Shown here piece by piece: positions 22,271-34,960 of a DNA stretch of 64,000 bases. This DNA comes from Carposina sasakii. Its lineage: Eukaryota; Arthropoda; Insecta; Lepidoptera; Carposinidae. The stretch spans positions 11,453,899 to 11,517,898 of the forward strand of contig CP053152.1 of NCBI GenBank assembly GCA_014607495.2, in the 5' to 3' direction. Both the position numbers and the translations under genes were made by a program. Numbering within the stretch: the first letter of the stretch is position 1; every line of letters begins with the position of its first letter. Below the pieces are notes generated by a model that saw only the letters and a list, made by a program, of their open reading frames with translations, was not told where the DNA came from and ran no database searches.

Positions 22271-23099
22271 GATTGTCTTGAATTATATTTCAATATGCCT
22301 TTGGGTAGTGTTAAATAATGATAAGTTTATCGTACGCCAAACGAAGACATATTTAAGATGCTTTTATAAATAACTCATTAAGCTAGGCTAATTGTAAAAG
22401 GAGTAATTGGTAATAAACAAATTCAATAAAAATAAACACCGTTAACGGTCTTACTGATTCGGCAAAATTTTGTCACTTGTTATTAATTAAATTTATTTCA
22501 CACATTCTTTTAATCCATTTTTACCGTTATTATAGTTACATCGATATACAAACATATACTTGTTATAAGAAAGCATTATCATCATTATGTTGATTAGTTT
22601 TATAAACGATTTTAATATGTCAATGGAGTACCACCATGCCACATGTGCGACCCGGTCCCAGCTAAACTAAATCTATAAATCAAGAAGTGAAACTATTTCG
22701 TAATTAGATCGCTCTTAGATGGGGCACAACACCTTCCTTTGGCTTCTTGAGAAAACGGCTCCCAAAGGGTCCAAAGGTAAAGGCTTTCAAGCACCTCTTT
22801 AACGGCTAATATCCTTGGTAAATGGATCTCAAATATTTTGCCCAATAACCATTATAGTAAAACGATGTTATCATGTTTATTGCTTTTCGTGATCTATGGG
22901 CTGGAGAGCACTTCTGTCAGATTCATAAGTTATAATTTTATTGCGAACATGATATTGGTTATCCATTATGTAATCAAAATAATATTATGTTTGTTACGTA
23001 TACCTACTACGTTATGGTGTTTATTTGATGCGATGACTTAATAAGTTAAAGTACCAATTTAATTTTACTATAATTTAATAACACTTAAAACATAGATTT
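22271..23099. other. AT-rich spacer
   Basis: A short unique patch at 22690-22830 and otherwise nothing recognised. A 67-codon frame at 22838 starts at a non-ATG codon. Confidence 0.35.
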
Positions 23100-23295
23100 A
23101 AAACTCCCCTGTGCTGATGTGGAGCTTCACAGCTGCATCTCCTTCTGTGCATGTTGTAAGAGTTGACTAAGGAATTGGGGCATTATTTAAGGCGATAAGC
23201 TAGCAACTTGTCACTGATCTATTACATCTGTCTCTGTCGGGCATCTAAACGTGGTTGTAGGATCTCGTTTATGATCCTGCAGGCTACCCTACTTT
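23100..23295 (+). repeat. Interspersed repeat C, copy 1
   Basis: Contains GTGCTGATG, GCTGCATCTCCTTCTGTG, GGCGATAAGCTAGCAACTTG and TCACTGATCTATTACATCTG. It matches, in the opposite orientation, 28690-28870 and, more weakly, 49290-49345 and 63163-63300. Probably a LINE-derived fragment; no frame survives. Confidence 0.6.
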
Positions 23296-24185
23296 AGGAA
23301 CATAGCCGTGTATACTGGAATATGTATATTAAAGGAATTAAAAATAGGTTATATATAAAGTAGTATTCTTTATTGTACACATAATTTTTTGTAATAGACA
23401 GTAAGTTGTAAAAGAAATAGTACAAAGGCGAGCTTATCTCTAAAAGAGATTTCTTCCAGCAAACCATTAGGTACAAAGAAAATTTGATAATATATAAAAT
23501 GAAAATCATATGTGCACACGCATTAAAATATAAATAAACCTAAAACAAAATAAACTAAAGTATGTAAGAAAAGGGTTACTTTTAGCTAAATATCAAAACA
23601 TTGTCATCATCGTTATTTATTTACATACGTAAAAACATAAAAAATCGTACTTATTCAACAATAAGTACCTACTTAAAAATTGTTAATAAATAGCCTTAAC
23701 ATTGCCTTTGTACAAAAAATCCATTGCAACAAAATTCTAACGAATGAATCATAAAAAAAAAAACAAATACCATCTTAACAAAGCGTTCTTTCGTTTCACG
23801 AGAACGCGTTTGATGTCTGTGTACTTAGTTTTTAATAAGTTGATCCTATTACAATGTCCAGGTAGCACAATGGAGTCGCCGGAGCGCTAACAAGATTATA
23901 ACTTTATTTCGTAAATTAATAAAAAGTACCGTGTGTTCCATCTCACCCCGGTGCCCCTGCGTTCGTGTGAGCTGCCTGATGCTATTACAGATTTTAATGC
24001 GATGAAGGACTTTTTGCACGTTAATGCCTCCATTGTTTTAATTTATAAAGGTGACTACTTTCTGTGATATTAAATAAATGAAATCAAACTTAAATTATGA
24101 AAATAGAAAGCTTAGGCACTTATGTAATAAGTATCAAGCTACCTATGAGTTTTGCAAGTTACCTGCCAGAGCCCGCTGCAAGCCT
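23296..24185. other. AT-rich spacer
   Basis: A small unique patch at 23790-24010. No gene or RNA recognised. Confidence 0.35.
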
Positions 24186-24255
24186 CAATCTTTCGTTTTT
24201 ACCATCCAGTCACTACTAGCCCTCTTCAAGTCATTGGTTCATCTGGCTAGAGGAA
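24186..24255 (-). mobile_element. LINE fragment
   Basis: Matches part of the 62.1-kb LINE end (CCATCCAGTCACTACTAGCC and GTTCATCTG shared). Decayed. Confidence 0.55.
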
Positions 24256-24835
24256 GTTACATGTAATTTTCCTAAAGTATTTGTGAAATTAATGATTTTT
24301 TATATTTGTTATCTTAAAGTTCTTAAACCCAATATCTTCAATCGTTGTTTCTTATTTGAAAAACAAATTATTGCACGTTGAACTTAATATAGGTTTCCTT
24401 CCCTCTGTCAAGGCTAGTCACAAATATGTTCCCACTAATTTCATGCCCAATAATGCACAGCGTCCATCCCAGCCACTTAACATCAACTGCGTGTCGCAAC
24501 ATGTCTGTCACCTAATCCCATGTTAATGAAACAATATTTTCGTATTCCGTAAGTAGCATACTTTATCGCTGATACACTAGCGTGTTTGTCTACCTTCTGC
24601 TGCCAACATAAGGACGAGAATGCGGTGATCTAAGCGCAGAGCCGAGATGTTGCGGCAACATACGTCCGATCTCCCTCGTTTGAGTGACACGGCTTGTCTC
24701 TCATTAACTTAATACGTTATGGTTTGTACTTGAGCAATATGTGCGAAATGAAATACATCCTGTAGGTACAGGGTGTTTAGATTTTTGTGGTGTATAAAAA
24801 TCTTAAAAACTGAGGAGATTAATAAAGTCACATAA
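24256..24835. other. Spacer
   Basis: Unique patch at 24560-24720; nothing else recognised. Confidence 0.35.
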
Positions 24836-24995
24836 GTCTATTGCAGTCCACTGCTGGATGTAGGCCTCAGCCAGGGCACTCAACAAGGCTACTACTATAG
24901 GGGTTTTCCCCCATAGTCAGTACGCTGGGTAGGCAGGATGGTGATCGCAGTGTAATTTTCGGGCTATGTTGCCAGCAAGTGCGGCGTTGCTGCCC
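24836..24995 (-). mobile_element. LINE 3' end fragment
   Basis: The minus strand reads AEAYIQQWTAID, a variant of the GEAYVQQWTAIG terminus. The remaining sequence resembles the 3' part of the 12653 copy (GTCACCAACCTGTCTGCC-like motif, inverted). Confidence 0.6.
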
Positions 24996-27049
24996 ACTAC
25001 TTACGATAACAAAGTATCTACAAAAAACTGAAATAATAATAATTTAATATCTTTGTCCTTTACATAGATCCCTCCAGCCGTTTTTAAGAAAAAATAATCA
25101 CTTAAATCTAAGGATTTTTACGAAGTTACTTTCTAAGTTTAGTTCAAACGTTAAAGATAAAAAAGCTCTTTCTATACAAATAAATTAGATCGTCCTGTAC
25201 CAGGCCATCAGCTAAACAAACGAGTTGCGTCAAGTCGTCATGAAACTGCACTAATTTTATGAAGATCCGCCACGAGCCCCCGTGTGCACGTGTCTCTACT
25301 TAGTTCCCTTATGTATCTTATACAACATAACCAAATAAAGAAATATGTATGTATAGAAGTTTGAGGCCTTTACTTCCTTAGTTAAACTCTAGCCTATTTG
25401 TAATCATCAGAAAAAAACATTTAAAAGCTCTATGACGTTGAAAAACGTTGTGACGTTGAGATTTCATAAAGTGGGTATAATAACTTAAGATAAAAAAATG
25501 TTCAAGACCATGCTCCTCTGTATCTACCGGATCTTCTCATTTATACCTTTCCACTCAATAATTTTCTTTGAATTTGATAGAGCCGTCTTCGAGTTTTAGC
25601 GAGATGAATCAGCTATATTTGTGTATATAGGTATATTATAACGACGTTTTGCAATTGAGTTAAACTTAGCTCATATATTCCTGCTAACTTGTATTTTATT
25701 AAAATCCGTATTGAAATTACGTTTATTCGCAAAGAAAACATAATCGCCTTCTACAAATGTCAGACTAAATAAACCAGCTAATTCATAAATAGAACATTAT
25801 TAGGATCCCTGCACACTGTGCTGCTTATAAGCGCAATAAGCGTGACAAGCTGAGCGATCAGACGCGACAGCGGGATTACGCATGTTACCGTTCACTTCGA
25901 TAAGCTTTTTGTCTAGAGCGGGGAAGCACGTATGACTTACCCTAACGTTGATGTAAGTAATATGCATTATGTGCCCTAACATCGGCTAATTAGGCTTATC
26001 ATGCGCCTCTGACTTCATATTAGCCTTTTCGTACCGCCCCTTATGATTAGACGAAGTTTAAATTTTTGGGTGGAAAATGGTTTTTATTATCGCAAAGCTT
26101 TACAAACTCTTTGTTACTATAAGTTATACTACCTATATTATTTTATAAGCTGTTGGTTGTCCACAGTGCTGTAATAAATAAATAAATAAACTTTTAAATT
26201 ATTTATTTCACTAAATACGCAGTTAGGTACTCATATTATTTACGTTTTGATGAAGCTTATAATATTTCTAATTAGCTCTAAATAACCACACTAATGTAAG
26301 TGCGCCAAGTTTATTGCTGCGGAATTATTTTATAACGAAAAATTAATATTCGTACATTTCAAACAGAAAATACCTATTGTCATTACATACTTGGTAAATC
26401 CGGTCGTCGATGTGTTATTATGATAGAAAACTAAAACAAGGAGGTAAAAAGATAACCAACCTATTTTCTCTCCGACAAAAACAAACAAAACAACAGCAGC
26501 AATGCAACTAATGACCAGGGCCGGACACAATAAAGTACGCAGAGTCGTCGCGGGAGCTCGCCGAATGCGCTCTGATTCCGGCCCTCCCGCGGGACAGAGC
26601 CACAAGGAGTTATGATGAGTTCCTACAGTTTTTACACCCAACGTAGAGGACTCTTAACTCAATTTGTGACCGAAATCTATTTGGTACGTTACTTACTGTA
26701 TGACAACATAAGCGGTTTCTTTTTAATATAATTCACCGCAAGCTATTAAGTAGGTATAGTCAGGGATATAACTTACTTAGTGAACATGACAGTCATGTTG
26801 AAGCTATGTTTTATTGGACAACCTTTTTTGAATAATACTAATACTAGTGCCTCGTTCAATAGGCACTTCATTTCCTCTAAAACTTATTTACATGGCACAT
26901 TTCACTAAATCCACTTATTCACTTGTATACCTAGCTAGATACATATTTATCTTACATCATTATCAATTTAACTACATTGTTAAATCGAGATAAGAAACAT
27001 TTAATCTGGAATCAAACTACAAAATCTTATTTATCATAATACGCAATGT
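24996..27049. other. Mostly AT-rich spacer; GC-richer patch at 26480-26630
   Basis: 26480-26630 is non-repetitive and GC-rich. A 103-codon minus-strand frame (26330-26641) starts at TTG, so I do not call it. An (AAAT)n-like run lies near 26174-26192. A strong-looking donor (AGGGTAAGTC, minus strand, near 25940) follows a short ATG frame but has no acceptor support. Confidence 0.3.
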
Positions 27050-27560
27050 TGCCAAGTCTAATTGGCTTTTGCTACGTGGACGTACGCCGGGCTGGCCATT
27101 AGATACATTGGAGATTAGAAAATCTCCCCAACTGGACAACAGATAATGAAATAGAAGGGTTCTAATTGATTCCAGTACATGCTACCTGCTGACTGGCATA
27201 TCCAAACCCTTGCCCACCTAGGATTATGATTACGCCAAATCGGCAAGATAACGCTCCGTATTTACTTTGATTCTCGTCGTTAAAAGTTTGGGGCTGACGA
27301 GGGCCGTCGTTAGGGCTCCTAATGGCCACCATTTGTCTTGTCCGGCCTCTAGTTGTGCCCCGCTAATGAAATTATTGCCGCAACTATACTAAAGGTTATA
27401 AATACCCCCGAAAGGCCCGACGGACGCCACCTTGTTTCGCACTAATGGACCGGTCAAACTGTAAACTGTGTTATCAATGAAATTACAATTAGTGGGGATA
27501 AAAATATCCCTTCGGGTCGGAAGTGCCGCTTTTGTTTATATATTAGTAATGGCTATGTGT
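27050..27560. promoter_or_regulatory. Unique TAAT-rich island
   Basis: About 500 bp without repeats and with many homeodomain-type cores: CTAATTGG, TCTAATTGATT, GCTAATGAAATTATTG, CACTAATGG, TGAAATTACAATTAGTG. The longest, most motif-dense such island in the window. No coding frame. Possible enhancer, on motif density alone. Confidence 0.3.
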
Positions 27561-28689
27561 GCGATATTGATAGTGGAGTAAAATTGGTTTCGTCCGGTCG
27601 GTCACGTCGCCTCTCCCAAATGACACTTGGCGATGAGTTTACGGGTATAAGTTGGGCGATATGAACACAATAAAATGCGACGTACTCCTCAGTGATTCGA
27701 GGAATGTGTCGGCAAGAATGCCAGCTGTCTCGGACAATCAAAACTTTGAGAGTGGAATTTTCTGCTTAGCGTCCGGCGGATTGGTGCTGACAGCTTTCCG
27801 AGCTGACCCGCCTCTTGGTTATGCTCGGGCTTAATGCAATTAATATTGCTTGGAATATTTCTAAAATAACCAACATTAATATAAACCACTGTTGTAAAAT
27901 ATAAGCTTACGTATAGCAAATTGTGTGACTCACTTAGTTATAGTACCTCTATTCTAATGCAATGAGAAAAAAACTGCAAACCACGTCTCGTCAAACTTAT
28001 TTAAACTAAGTAGTCTACAACAGGACTTACGGGTACTGAGACTGGAATAACTTCGGAGACGTGTAAAATAAATGGGAAAAGAATGAACAAAGAGAAAATA
28101 TAATGTGGAGGTTCACATTTACTCTCGCTTATTGCAGAGAGCGTAGCCACATCAAAAAAACAATTGCAAACAGTTGGTGTACCGCAAAAGGGATCACTTT
28201 ATCGAGCCTTTGTGCTCCCTTTAATTCAGCGAAAAATACTCATCTCGGTGAATGCCCTAATCTTTCTACATCAAACGGTGATATTACACGCGTCATTTGA
28301 ACCGTTTCAAAGACATTCCAGGATGGAAAAAATTAAAATAACAGAGTACAATGGAACGGAAATATGATTTGCGGGGAAGAAATGTACGTGATAGATGTAG
28401 CTACGATGTTATGAGATTAAAATTCTTCAAAATATAAACTTATAGCTATGAATAGCTTACATTAGTGTATTGTTCTTGTCGACTATTTTTGATGTATTTT
28501 ATTTTCTAAAGTGAGCTTTTAACTGTGCCATGAAATGAATCAATAAAAACATGTTATACTGTGCCTCTTTTTTGCTCAACTTAATAGTTACGCGCTTAGT
28601 GAAGCCTTCATTGCGTTTTTTTTTAACCTGTACCAATTCAATTTACGTGTATGGTTAGACAATCAATAAAATCAAAGGCTGTGTTCCTA
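27561..28689. other. Spacer with unique patches
   Basis: 27560-27840 and 28090-28330 are balanced in composition and carry small overlapping frames on both strands, none recognisable. Otherwise AT-rich. Confidence 0.3.
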
Positions 28690-28870
28690 AATTAGGTTAG
28701 CCAGAGATGCAGGATCATGAAGGAGATCTTTAAATCCACATCTAATATACTAGAGATTTTAAACAGTGATAAGTTCGCTAGCTTATCGCCTGAGAGCTAA
28801 CAAAGAAAGAGATGCAGTATTGTAAGTAAAACCCCGCATCAGCACAGATATTATAGATATTATATAGCTT
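28690..28870 (-). repeat. Interspersed repeat C, copy 2
   Basis: The minus strand carries GTGCTGATGCGGGG, TGCATCTCTTTCTTTG and AGGCGATAAGCTAGCGAACT in the same order as copy 1 at 23100. Confidence 0.6.
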
Positions 28871-29280
28871 ACTAAAATCAGATGTCAGTTCCCAAACCGC
28901 ACATGTTCCACCGACACATGACGTATCGGGCCGACTAGCGCGCGCTTTGTGCCCGCTTCCAAACCGTTGCGTCCAAATACGGTGGCGGGCTTTAAACGCA
29001 TTCCGCCGTTTCGTGGCCCATTAGTCGAGGTGAAAGAGGCCGTGATTATGATGGATCGCACCTCAGCACACAACGTTGACTTGTTGAATGGGACTAACGC
29101 GTGCACTCGACTTCTTTGTTACGAACTACGTAAGAAGATTATGTTGATGCAGCTTTGTAGTTGGCAATCACAATAACAGTTATCATAACAGTCACAATGA
29201 CTGTAATGAGCGACGTTTACCGTATTGGGAAATAATTTGATGTAACCTTATTTATATTATAAAAGTAATTAATAAATTAC
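28871..29280. other. GC-richer unique patch at 28880-29130
   Basis: Overlapping frames on both strands (28885-29106 minus, 28949-29176 plus) have no recognisable domain. Left as unexplained unique sequence. Confidence 0.25.
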
Positions 29281-29345
29281 ATGGGGTGTAACAGAAGGGG
29301 TTTGTTAAGTAATGCTTTAAAAATTGCCCACTGTAAAGTCAAAGA
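29281..29345 (+). mobile_element. Fragment of the 54621-type MITE
   Basis: GGGGTGTAACAGAAGGGG, TTGTTAAG and GCCCACT match the left part of the element at 54621 in order. The right end is absent. Confidence 0.5.
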
Positions 29346-29810
29346 CTCGAAATCAAATGTATATCTTGGGATTTTCCTATAAAAAAGGGGCTAGAAAACT
29401 GATCATTTTACAAGATTCACTTATTCTTAAAATTCCCAGGTTATACCGATCTTATAATGGCGGAAAAAACTGATATCGTTCCGCCACAAGATACGTACTT
29501 ATAAGTATAAAAATTTCTGACTCTTTACAGGAACCTAGAATCAACCAATCATATTTCTTAATCTCGGCCTAAGGATACAGTCTAGACCACTAGACACAAT
29601 TAATATTAAAACAATCTGAAACACTGGCATTGAGTCCCACTCGAATGGGTCTATTGTAAGCGAGCGATAGTAGCATTTGAAGCAAATCGAGAATAAGGCA
29701 GATTAACTATCGAAGTTGGTGTCTCGCTCGAGTGGTCTTTGCTAATATTTCGATAATATGCCGGCCGATACCCGCATGGATCTTAGAGCTCTTAGGGATG
29801 ATTCTCATTA
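29346..29810. other. Spacer
   Basis: Unique patch at 29590-29800; nothing recognised. Confidence 0.35.
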
Positions 29811-30052
29811 GAGTGGGCCGTGCCCTGGGCGGGCCGTGTACGTGGCCCGGACGGGGCACGGATTAAACACGTTACATACATTTTATATGAAGCAATTTAT
29901 ATTACACCGTGCATTATCCGTGTTACGTCCGGGCCCACTCGACGCTCGTCTACACCACGTTTGTTGCACGGGGGTCCGATAATGTATGTAACGTGTTTAA
30001 TCAGTGCCCTGTCCGGGCCACGCACATGGCCCGCCCCGGGCATGGCCCGCTC
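29811..30052. mobile_element. GC-rich MITE with long inverted repeats, TA target duplication
   Basis: Left arm GAGTGGGCCGTGCCCTGGGC..., right arm ...GGGCATGGCCCGCTC; imperfect arms of about 70 bp. Both sides are flanked by TA, as for Tc1/mariner-type insertions (inference). The 97-codon frame across it is a by-product of the palindrome. Confidence 0.75.
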
Positions 30053-30275
30053 TAATAAAAATCATCTCTTAACAGTAGTTGTATTGGCAGATATGTCATA
30101 CCTGTGCGATTAAATATTATGTATGATATGGTATGATATCTTAAGTATCTAAGCTATCTGTAAAGGCTCTCACATTTTGAAAAGTTCATGGAAATTGTGA
30201 GACACGAATATCGACACATTTATTCCCTCTTCGCCGATATATTAAGATTTTTGGAATTTGAAAATTATGTAGATA
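30053..30275. other. AT-rich spacer
   Basis: Nothing recognised. Confidence 0.4.
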
Positions 30276-30830
30276 CTGTGGACGCCCGCGACTCCGTCCG
30301 CGTTACAGAAAAAATAAAAATAGCCTATATGTGTAAAAATAGAGTAGCCTATATGTTATGTCGTAAAAAATTAATTACGTTTGTCCCCTTCCCGTGAATT
30401 TCGGGAAATCCGTTCCCATCCCTTAAGCTCAACTTCAGATCATGTTTAACCGTTTTCGTAAAAATAAATATTCCCGTTGGTCCTTCCCGTGTTCTCGGGA
30501 AAAATGACATATATGCCCCGTGGGAATTTCGGGAAATCCGTTCATATGTAGCGGTTCCCTTCGAACATATATGCCCAATTTCAGTAAAAACTATGAATTC
30601 CCGTTTTCCCCTTCCGTGGGAATTTGGAAATTATGTCCCCAAGAACATATACACGCTTCATATGTATAGCGGTTTTCGTAAAAACTATGAATTCCGTTTG
30701 TCCCCTTCGTGGGATTTCGGGAATCCGTTTTTATGTCCCCAATGAAATTAAGCCCTCTTCATATGTATAGCCGTAAAAAATATAGAATTCCGTTGGTCGC
30801 CTTTGGGAATATCGGGAAATTCTTATAGCT
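30276..30830 (-). mobile_element. Helitron-like element with internal minisatellite, truncated
   Basis: The GC-rich 3' end (GTGGACGCCCGCGACTCCGT on plus) is present, with CTAG mutated. Inside lie about four to five degenerate units of roughly 100 bp, each with ATTCCCGTT, TTCGGGAAATCCGTT and CATATGTATAGC. The same units occur in inverse orientation in 32579-33379. The TC terminus was not found. Confidence 0.65.
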
Positions 30831-32578
30831 ATGTTTGGTCCAATAAATTCTAACGTGAAAGAATTTTTGAAATTAGTTTTGAGCCTATTCATTAGATACA
30901 AGCCAAATATTTTTTCAATACCTTTCTACTTACTTGCTTATTTATTAGGAAAAAAACATCTACTCCTCCTTTCGAAAACTTCCCTCTCTTATAAATATAA
31001 CATAATTCGACAAAATCGGAGCTATTTGTATTGTAATTCGGAGTGACGGAAGCAATTATTTTTTATCGACACGCACGAGCGGAGTGAGGTGAGGTCTGGA
31101 AGGGGGAGGCAGACGAACAGCACCCGCGGGATTGGTGACAGATAGTAACGTAGGAAAGATAAAAAAGATTTCTAAGTATAGTCGAACCTAAATGAGAAAT
31201 TTTAATAAAACTGAAGTCTGGAAACATAAAAAAATGAAGCAGTCCCCAATAAAAATATCACTAATTAATATATAAATGATGAGACATTATTTTAACCTCA
31301 AATTTTTTGCATTTCTCAAACTACAAAGATTTTATAAATTACCTGTGTAGCAAAGTTGCACGTTGAATTTTTTTTTACGTATTTGGCAAAGATGACATTA
31401 CCCTTATCCCTATGAATACAAGACGCCCGAGGGGTCGCGCGACGTCTTTTTATAATCTGTTTACTTGCGCTCTCTGTTACCAGATAATCTTTTTATACCA
31501 AACACTCGATTATGTGTTAGGCGGAGATTTTCTCGGTATTTTTAGGGAAAATAGAGACTAGAAAAGTTTTTGTTTCGTGTAACGATCTCATTTTTAAGTC
31601 ATGTAAGATATGTAGCCTAATAGAACTAATCACGTTGAAATTAAACGCAACGTAAACGATTACGCAAAGTAGATATGGATAGATATACTTTTATTTATCG
31701 TAATATTCACCCCAATAGTTACTGAAATTGAAAACAAATTCGTATTTACCTAATTTATGTTGGAAATATGAAGCATTTAACAAAGTTTAACTGTACATAA
31801 AATTTTATTGACCCATATATGATATAGAGAGACAATTTCGTCTCGGATCCATTGAGTTTCTCGAGTCATTAGGCGCATTTTTATAGCTCAATGACAATAA
31901 ACAAGTCGACAGCTATTGGCTGAAACATTCGTAGAATAGAACCCCGACTGAGCGTTCAATTATTGTGTTCGATGATTTGTTTATTTGTTACGTAATTACG
32001 GTAATGCATGGGTGAAATCGGTATGTGTAGTTAGCATAAGTGTTTATGAGATGGTTCTGATTTGGATTTTCTAACTATTTTATAGATAGCCGTGTAATAT
32101 ATAAAGAGGATTTTGGCATCTTTTACGAAGTAGGCTTTCTTCACAATATAGGAAGCTTTTGAAATTGGTGACTTTATTTGTAGATGTTTTACATTTTTAT
32201 AAAAGCAGTCACTAGAAAATTGTGTTACCGCTTATTTGTCATAATACATCAGAGGAATTTAAAGAACAACACGACTTCTTTTCCCGGGAACTCGCACGAA
32301 CTCGGCTATATTATTTATTGCTTACAATTTTGTTCACAGTGGGAATTATTGCGGTGAATTTTTCGTTGGCACGCTTTCTTTGTGAAACTCCTAATTTCTA
32401 ATGGGCCATTGCCATTGCCACTGAGTTACGGCCACTGTTGTGAATTTACAATTGCTACTCTGACAAGTGACGAATGATTAGGTACCTATCAAAAGTTTTT
32501 GAGGATGCACTTTTCATATTTTTGCGATAGAAATAATTCACTTGGTGTGTTCTTGTTAATAACGTTTATCTACACTAA
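30831..32578. other. AT-rich spacer
   Basis: A short GC-richer patch at 31060-31140 and unique patches near 31400-31560 and 32270-32440. No genes recognised. Confidence 0.35.
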
Positions 32579-33379
32579 TATTATAAAGAGGAAAACTTTG
32601 TTTGTTTGTTGTAATTTGTTTGTTTGTTGTAATGAATAGGCTCAAAAACTACCTGGACCGCTTTCACCTGAATCCTTATAGGACCTGGATGAACATGGCT
32701 ATGAATATTCCCACGGGAAGGCGACAAACGGAACTATATTTTTTGACATATGAAGCTGAAATCGGGCATATTGTTCATTGGGGAGAGCAAGGGAGGCTAA
32801 AACGGATTTCCCGAAATTGACAACGGGAATTCATAATTTTACGAAAACCGCTATACATATTAAGCTGAAATTGGGAATGTTCATTAGGGACTGCAAGTAA
32901 GCACCTCCCGAAATTCAAGGGGGCCAACGGGAATTAATATTTTTTTGAAAACGGTTTATGAGGTTATTTGGGACCCCGAGGAAGCTAGGAACTTCTCGAA
33001 ACTCCCACGGGAAGGGACAAACGGGAATATTACGACAAGCGCGATACATTGAATTCGAAATAGACCTGTACGTTCATTAGGGACTGCGAGGGAGCGCTCG
33101 AATTTCCCGAAATTCCCACGGGAAGGGGACTGGAATTCAATTTTTTTACAAAAACCGTGTACATGTGAAGCTAAATCGGATCGGATACTGCGGGGAAGCA
33201 CTAAGAATTGATTTCTACTGTCTGTGCGTTTGTGCACGCTAATCTCAGGAATAATTTCGGTGCAGTTTTCAGGAATATAAAGGTCCCACTTAACATATAG
33301 TACTTTTATCCCGGGAAAATGTTTTTATCCCGGATATTTCGACATAGTCCACGCGGACGGAGTCGCGGGCGTCCACTAT
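32579..33379 (+). mobile_element. Helitron-like element with internal minisatellite, about 800 bp
   Basis: Starts TCTACACTAATATTATAAAG after A32578 and ends GTCCACTAT (CTAG mutated to CTAT) before T. Between about 32690 and 33190 are roughly five degenerate 100-bp units with GAAGCTGAAATCGG, GTTCATT, GGGACTGCGAGG and CCCGAAATTCCCACGGGAAG. The outer parts match the short Helitron-like copies. Confidence 0.75.
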
Positions 33380-33934
33380 TAGTTAAATATATATGTTACG
33401 ATATACGGTGTTATTATTATAATAACTAATTAGCTATCCACTATTATTCGTAGGTAAATTAAATTATACAACCCAGACGATTGTACATTTTGCCTGACAT
33501 TATGATCACTATGAATCTGACTGAAACCTTTTACGGAATTTATAGTCGCATACGAAAAGTTTGTACGATGATAAATTTAATTACAATAAAAATGAATGGA
33601 AAATGTCGATTGGCAATAATTTAGTCGGAAGTTTTCATTGTATCTACAGCGAGAGGGTTCACTGGCTGAGTGCAAAGTTAGACGTGTAAGTTATTTTCGA
33701 CTTGAATGCTAGTAAATTTTTGAACAATTCCGCGATAGTTTTAAATGTTTATATTCGATGGTCTGCAAATGCATTGTCGGTAGTTTTTTTATAAAGCCGA
33801 AATTGGATTATTGAATGTCAATGAACATTTAGAGACTAGACGACCAATTTTGCTACCGTTCACATGGACTAAAAGAATGGGGACAAAAATATTTTTCCCA
33901 TACTTTATACTTTAATGGATGCTATATATAGCCT
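33380..33934. other. AT-rich spacer
   Basis: Nothing recognised. Confidence 0.4.
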
Positions 33935-34120
33935 TTTTTACCCGACTGCGCGACGCAAAGGAGTGGTATTGTGTTTAACAGCCTATGTATGTATGTATGT
34001 ATGTTCCTATGAAGCACTACACAGACCAAACGCCTCGACCGATTTTTATGATTCATACGTCAATTTATTCCTCTTAGTTCGGGGAGTGTCACTAAAGACA
34101 TGACGTTAGTGAAAATCCAA
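33935..34120 (+). repeat. Interspersed repeat fragment with (TATG)n
   Basis: Contains ACCCGACTGCGCGACGCAAA followed by a short TATG microsatellite (about 33984-34002). The ACCCGACTG core recurs at 34670-34680 and inverted near 35605. Confidence 0.45.
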
Positions 34121-34331
34121 TATAGCGACTACTGGACGCCATTTTGTGAAAATGAAAAAATTTAAATCAACAAGAGTGGGGTATCGTTGAATAGGTATTT
34201 AAAAATCATTATTAGGTTTCTCTCAACATTTTTCGATTCGACCAACCGTTTAGGATCTATATCGATTGAAAGTTGCGTAACAACCATTCTCACATATAAG
34301 TTTTTAGACAGCAGCAAGACGAAAACTTCTT
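34121..34331. other. Spacer
   Basis: Nothing recognised. Confidence 0.4.
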
Positions 34332-34636
34332 GCTGCCGAACATAGAATAGAATAGAATAGTTTTTTATTTGAAAATTACACATACACGGACAGAAGTAAC
34401 ATAGAAAAGGACAATAGAAATAGGGTAGAAATACAGATTAAAAGAAGTAAGTAGACAGGTAGAAGTAACATGAAACGAAGAACAGTAAGTAGAACTGTGT
34501 GCCCTATTTGGAGCCCGTCAGTCCCGTGTACGTGCAACCGCCAAACGGGTCCCTTTTCAGCTGGATGCTGCTAAGACAAGATAGGCATGCCTACCTTGCA
34601 AGCATGTTTCTTGAAGCTAAGTACTCATAACAAAAA
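34332..34636 (-). mobile_element. Probable LINE 3' end with (GAATA)n tail
   Basis: Four GAATA-type units at about 34343-34360 followed by a T-rich stretch and a GC-richer body; on the minus strand this is a body followed by an A-rich and TATTC-repeat tail. No translated motif recognised. Confidence 0.35.
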
Positions 34637-34731
34637 AGTATAAAATAAAAAACATAACTTAAAAAAATCCAAAAACCCGACTGCTTAAAAAAGAACCAAA
34701 TAATGTACATAATAAAAAAACTGAAAAGAAA

Positions 34732-34960
34732 AAAACAAGCACTTAGATGTCCGGTGGTCTAGAATTCTATAATATTATTATGGAATGAATACTATTAAAG
34801 AACATAAAATATTTTCTAATGATCGTAACATAACAACTGAACAGTCGGGATCCATTTATCCGACAGCCAAGCTAATATTTCAATGGATCCTGGCTGTTCA
34901 GTTGTTATGTTACGATCGTTCTTCCATAGTATTCATCATTAGAAAATAAGTGCTTGTTTT
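34732..34960. mobile_element. Foldback element
   Basis: Outer 14-bp inverted repeat AAAACAAGCACTTA / TAAGTGCTTGTTTT (34732-34745, 34947-34960). Inner arms of about 36 bp at 34819-34855 and 34883-34920 (GATCGTAACATAACAACTGA). Non-coding. Confidence 0.75.

Noticed and set aside
26330..26641. 103-codon minus frame with a hydrophobic segment
   Set aside because: TTG start, no splice signal at the right place, and a hydrophobic run explained by AT-rich sequence.
29820..30113. 97-codon plus frame
   Set aside because: Generated by the palindromic GC-rich MITE; the two halves are mirror translations of the same arms.
32602..33237. Small frames on both strands
   Set aside because: They fall in the minisatellite of a Helitron-like element.
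30276..33379. CRISPR-like array
   Set aside because: The units are degenerate and about 100 bp with no distinct spacers; they are a minisatellite, and the DNA is eukaryotic.
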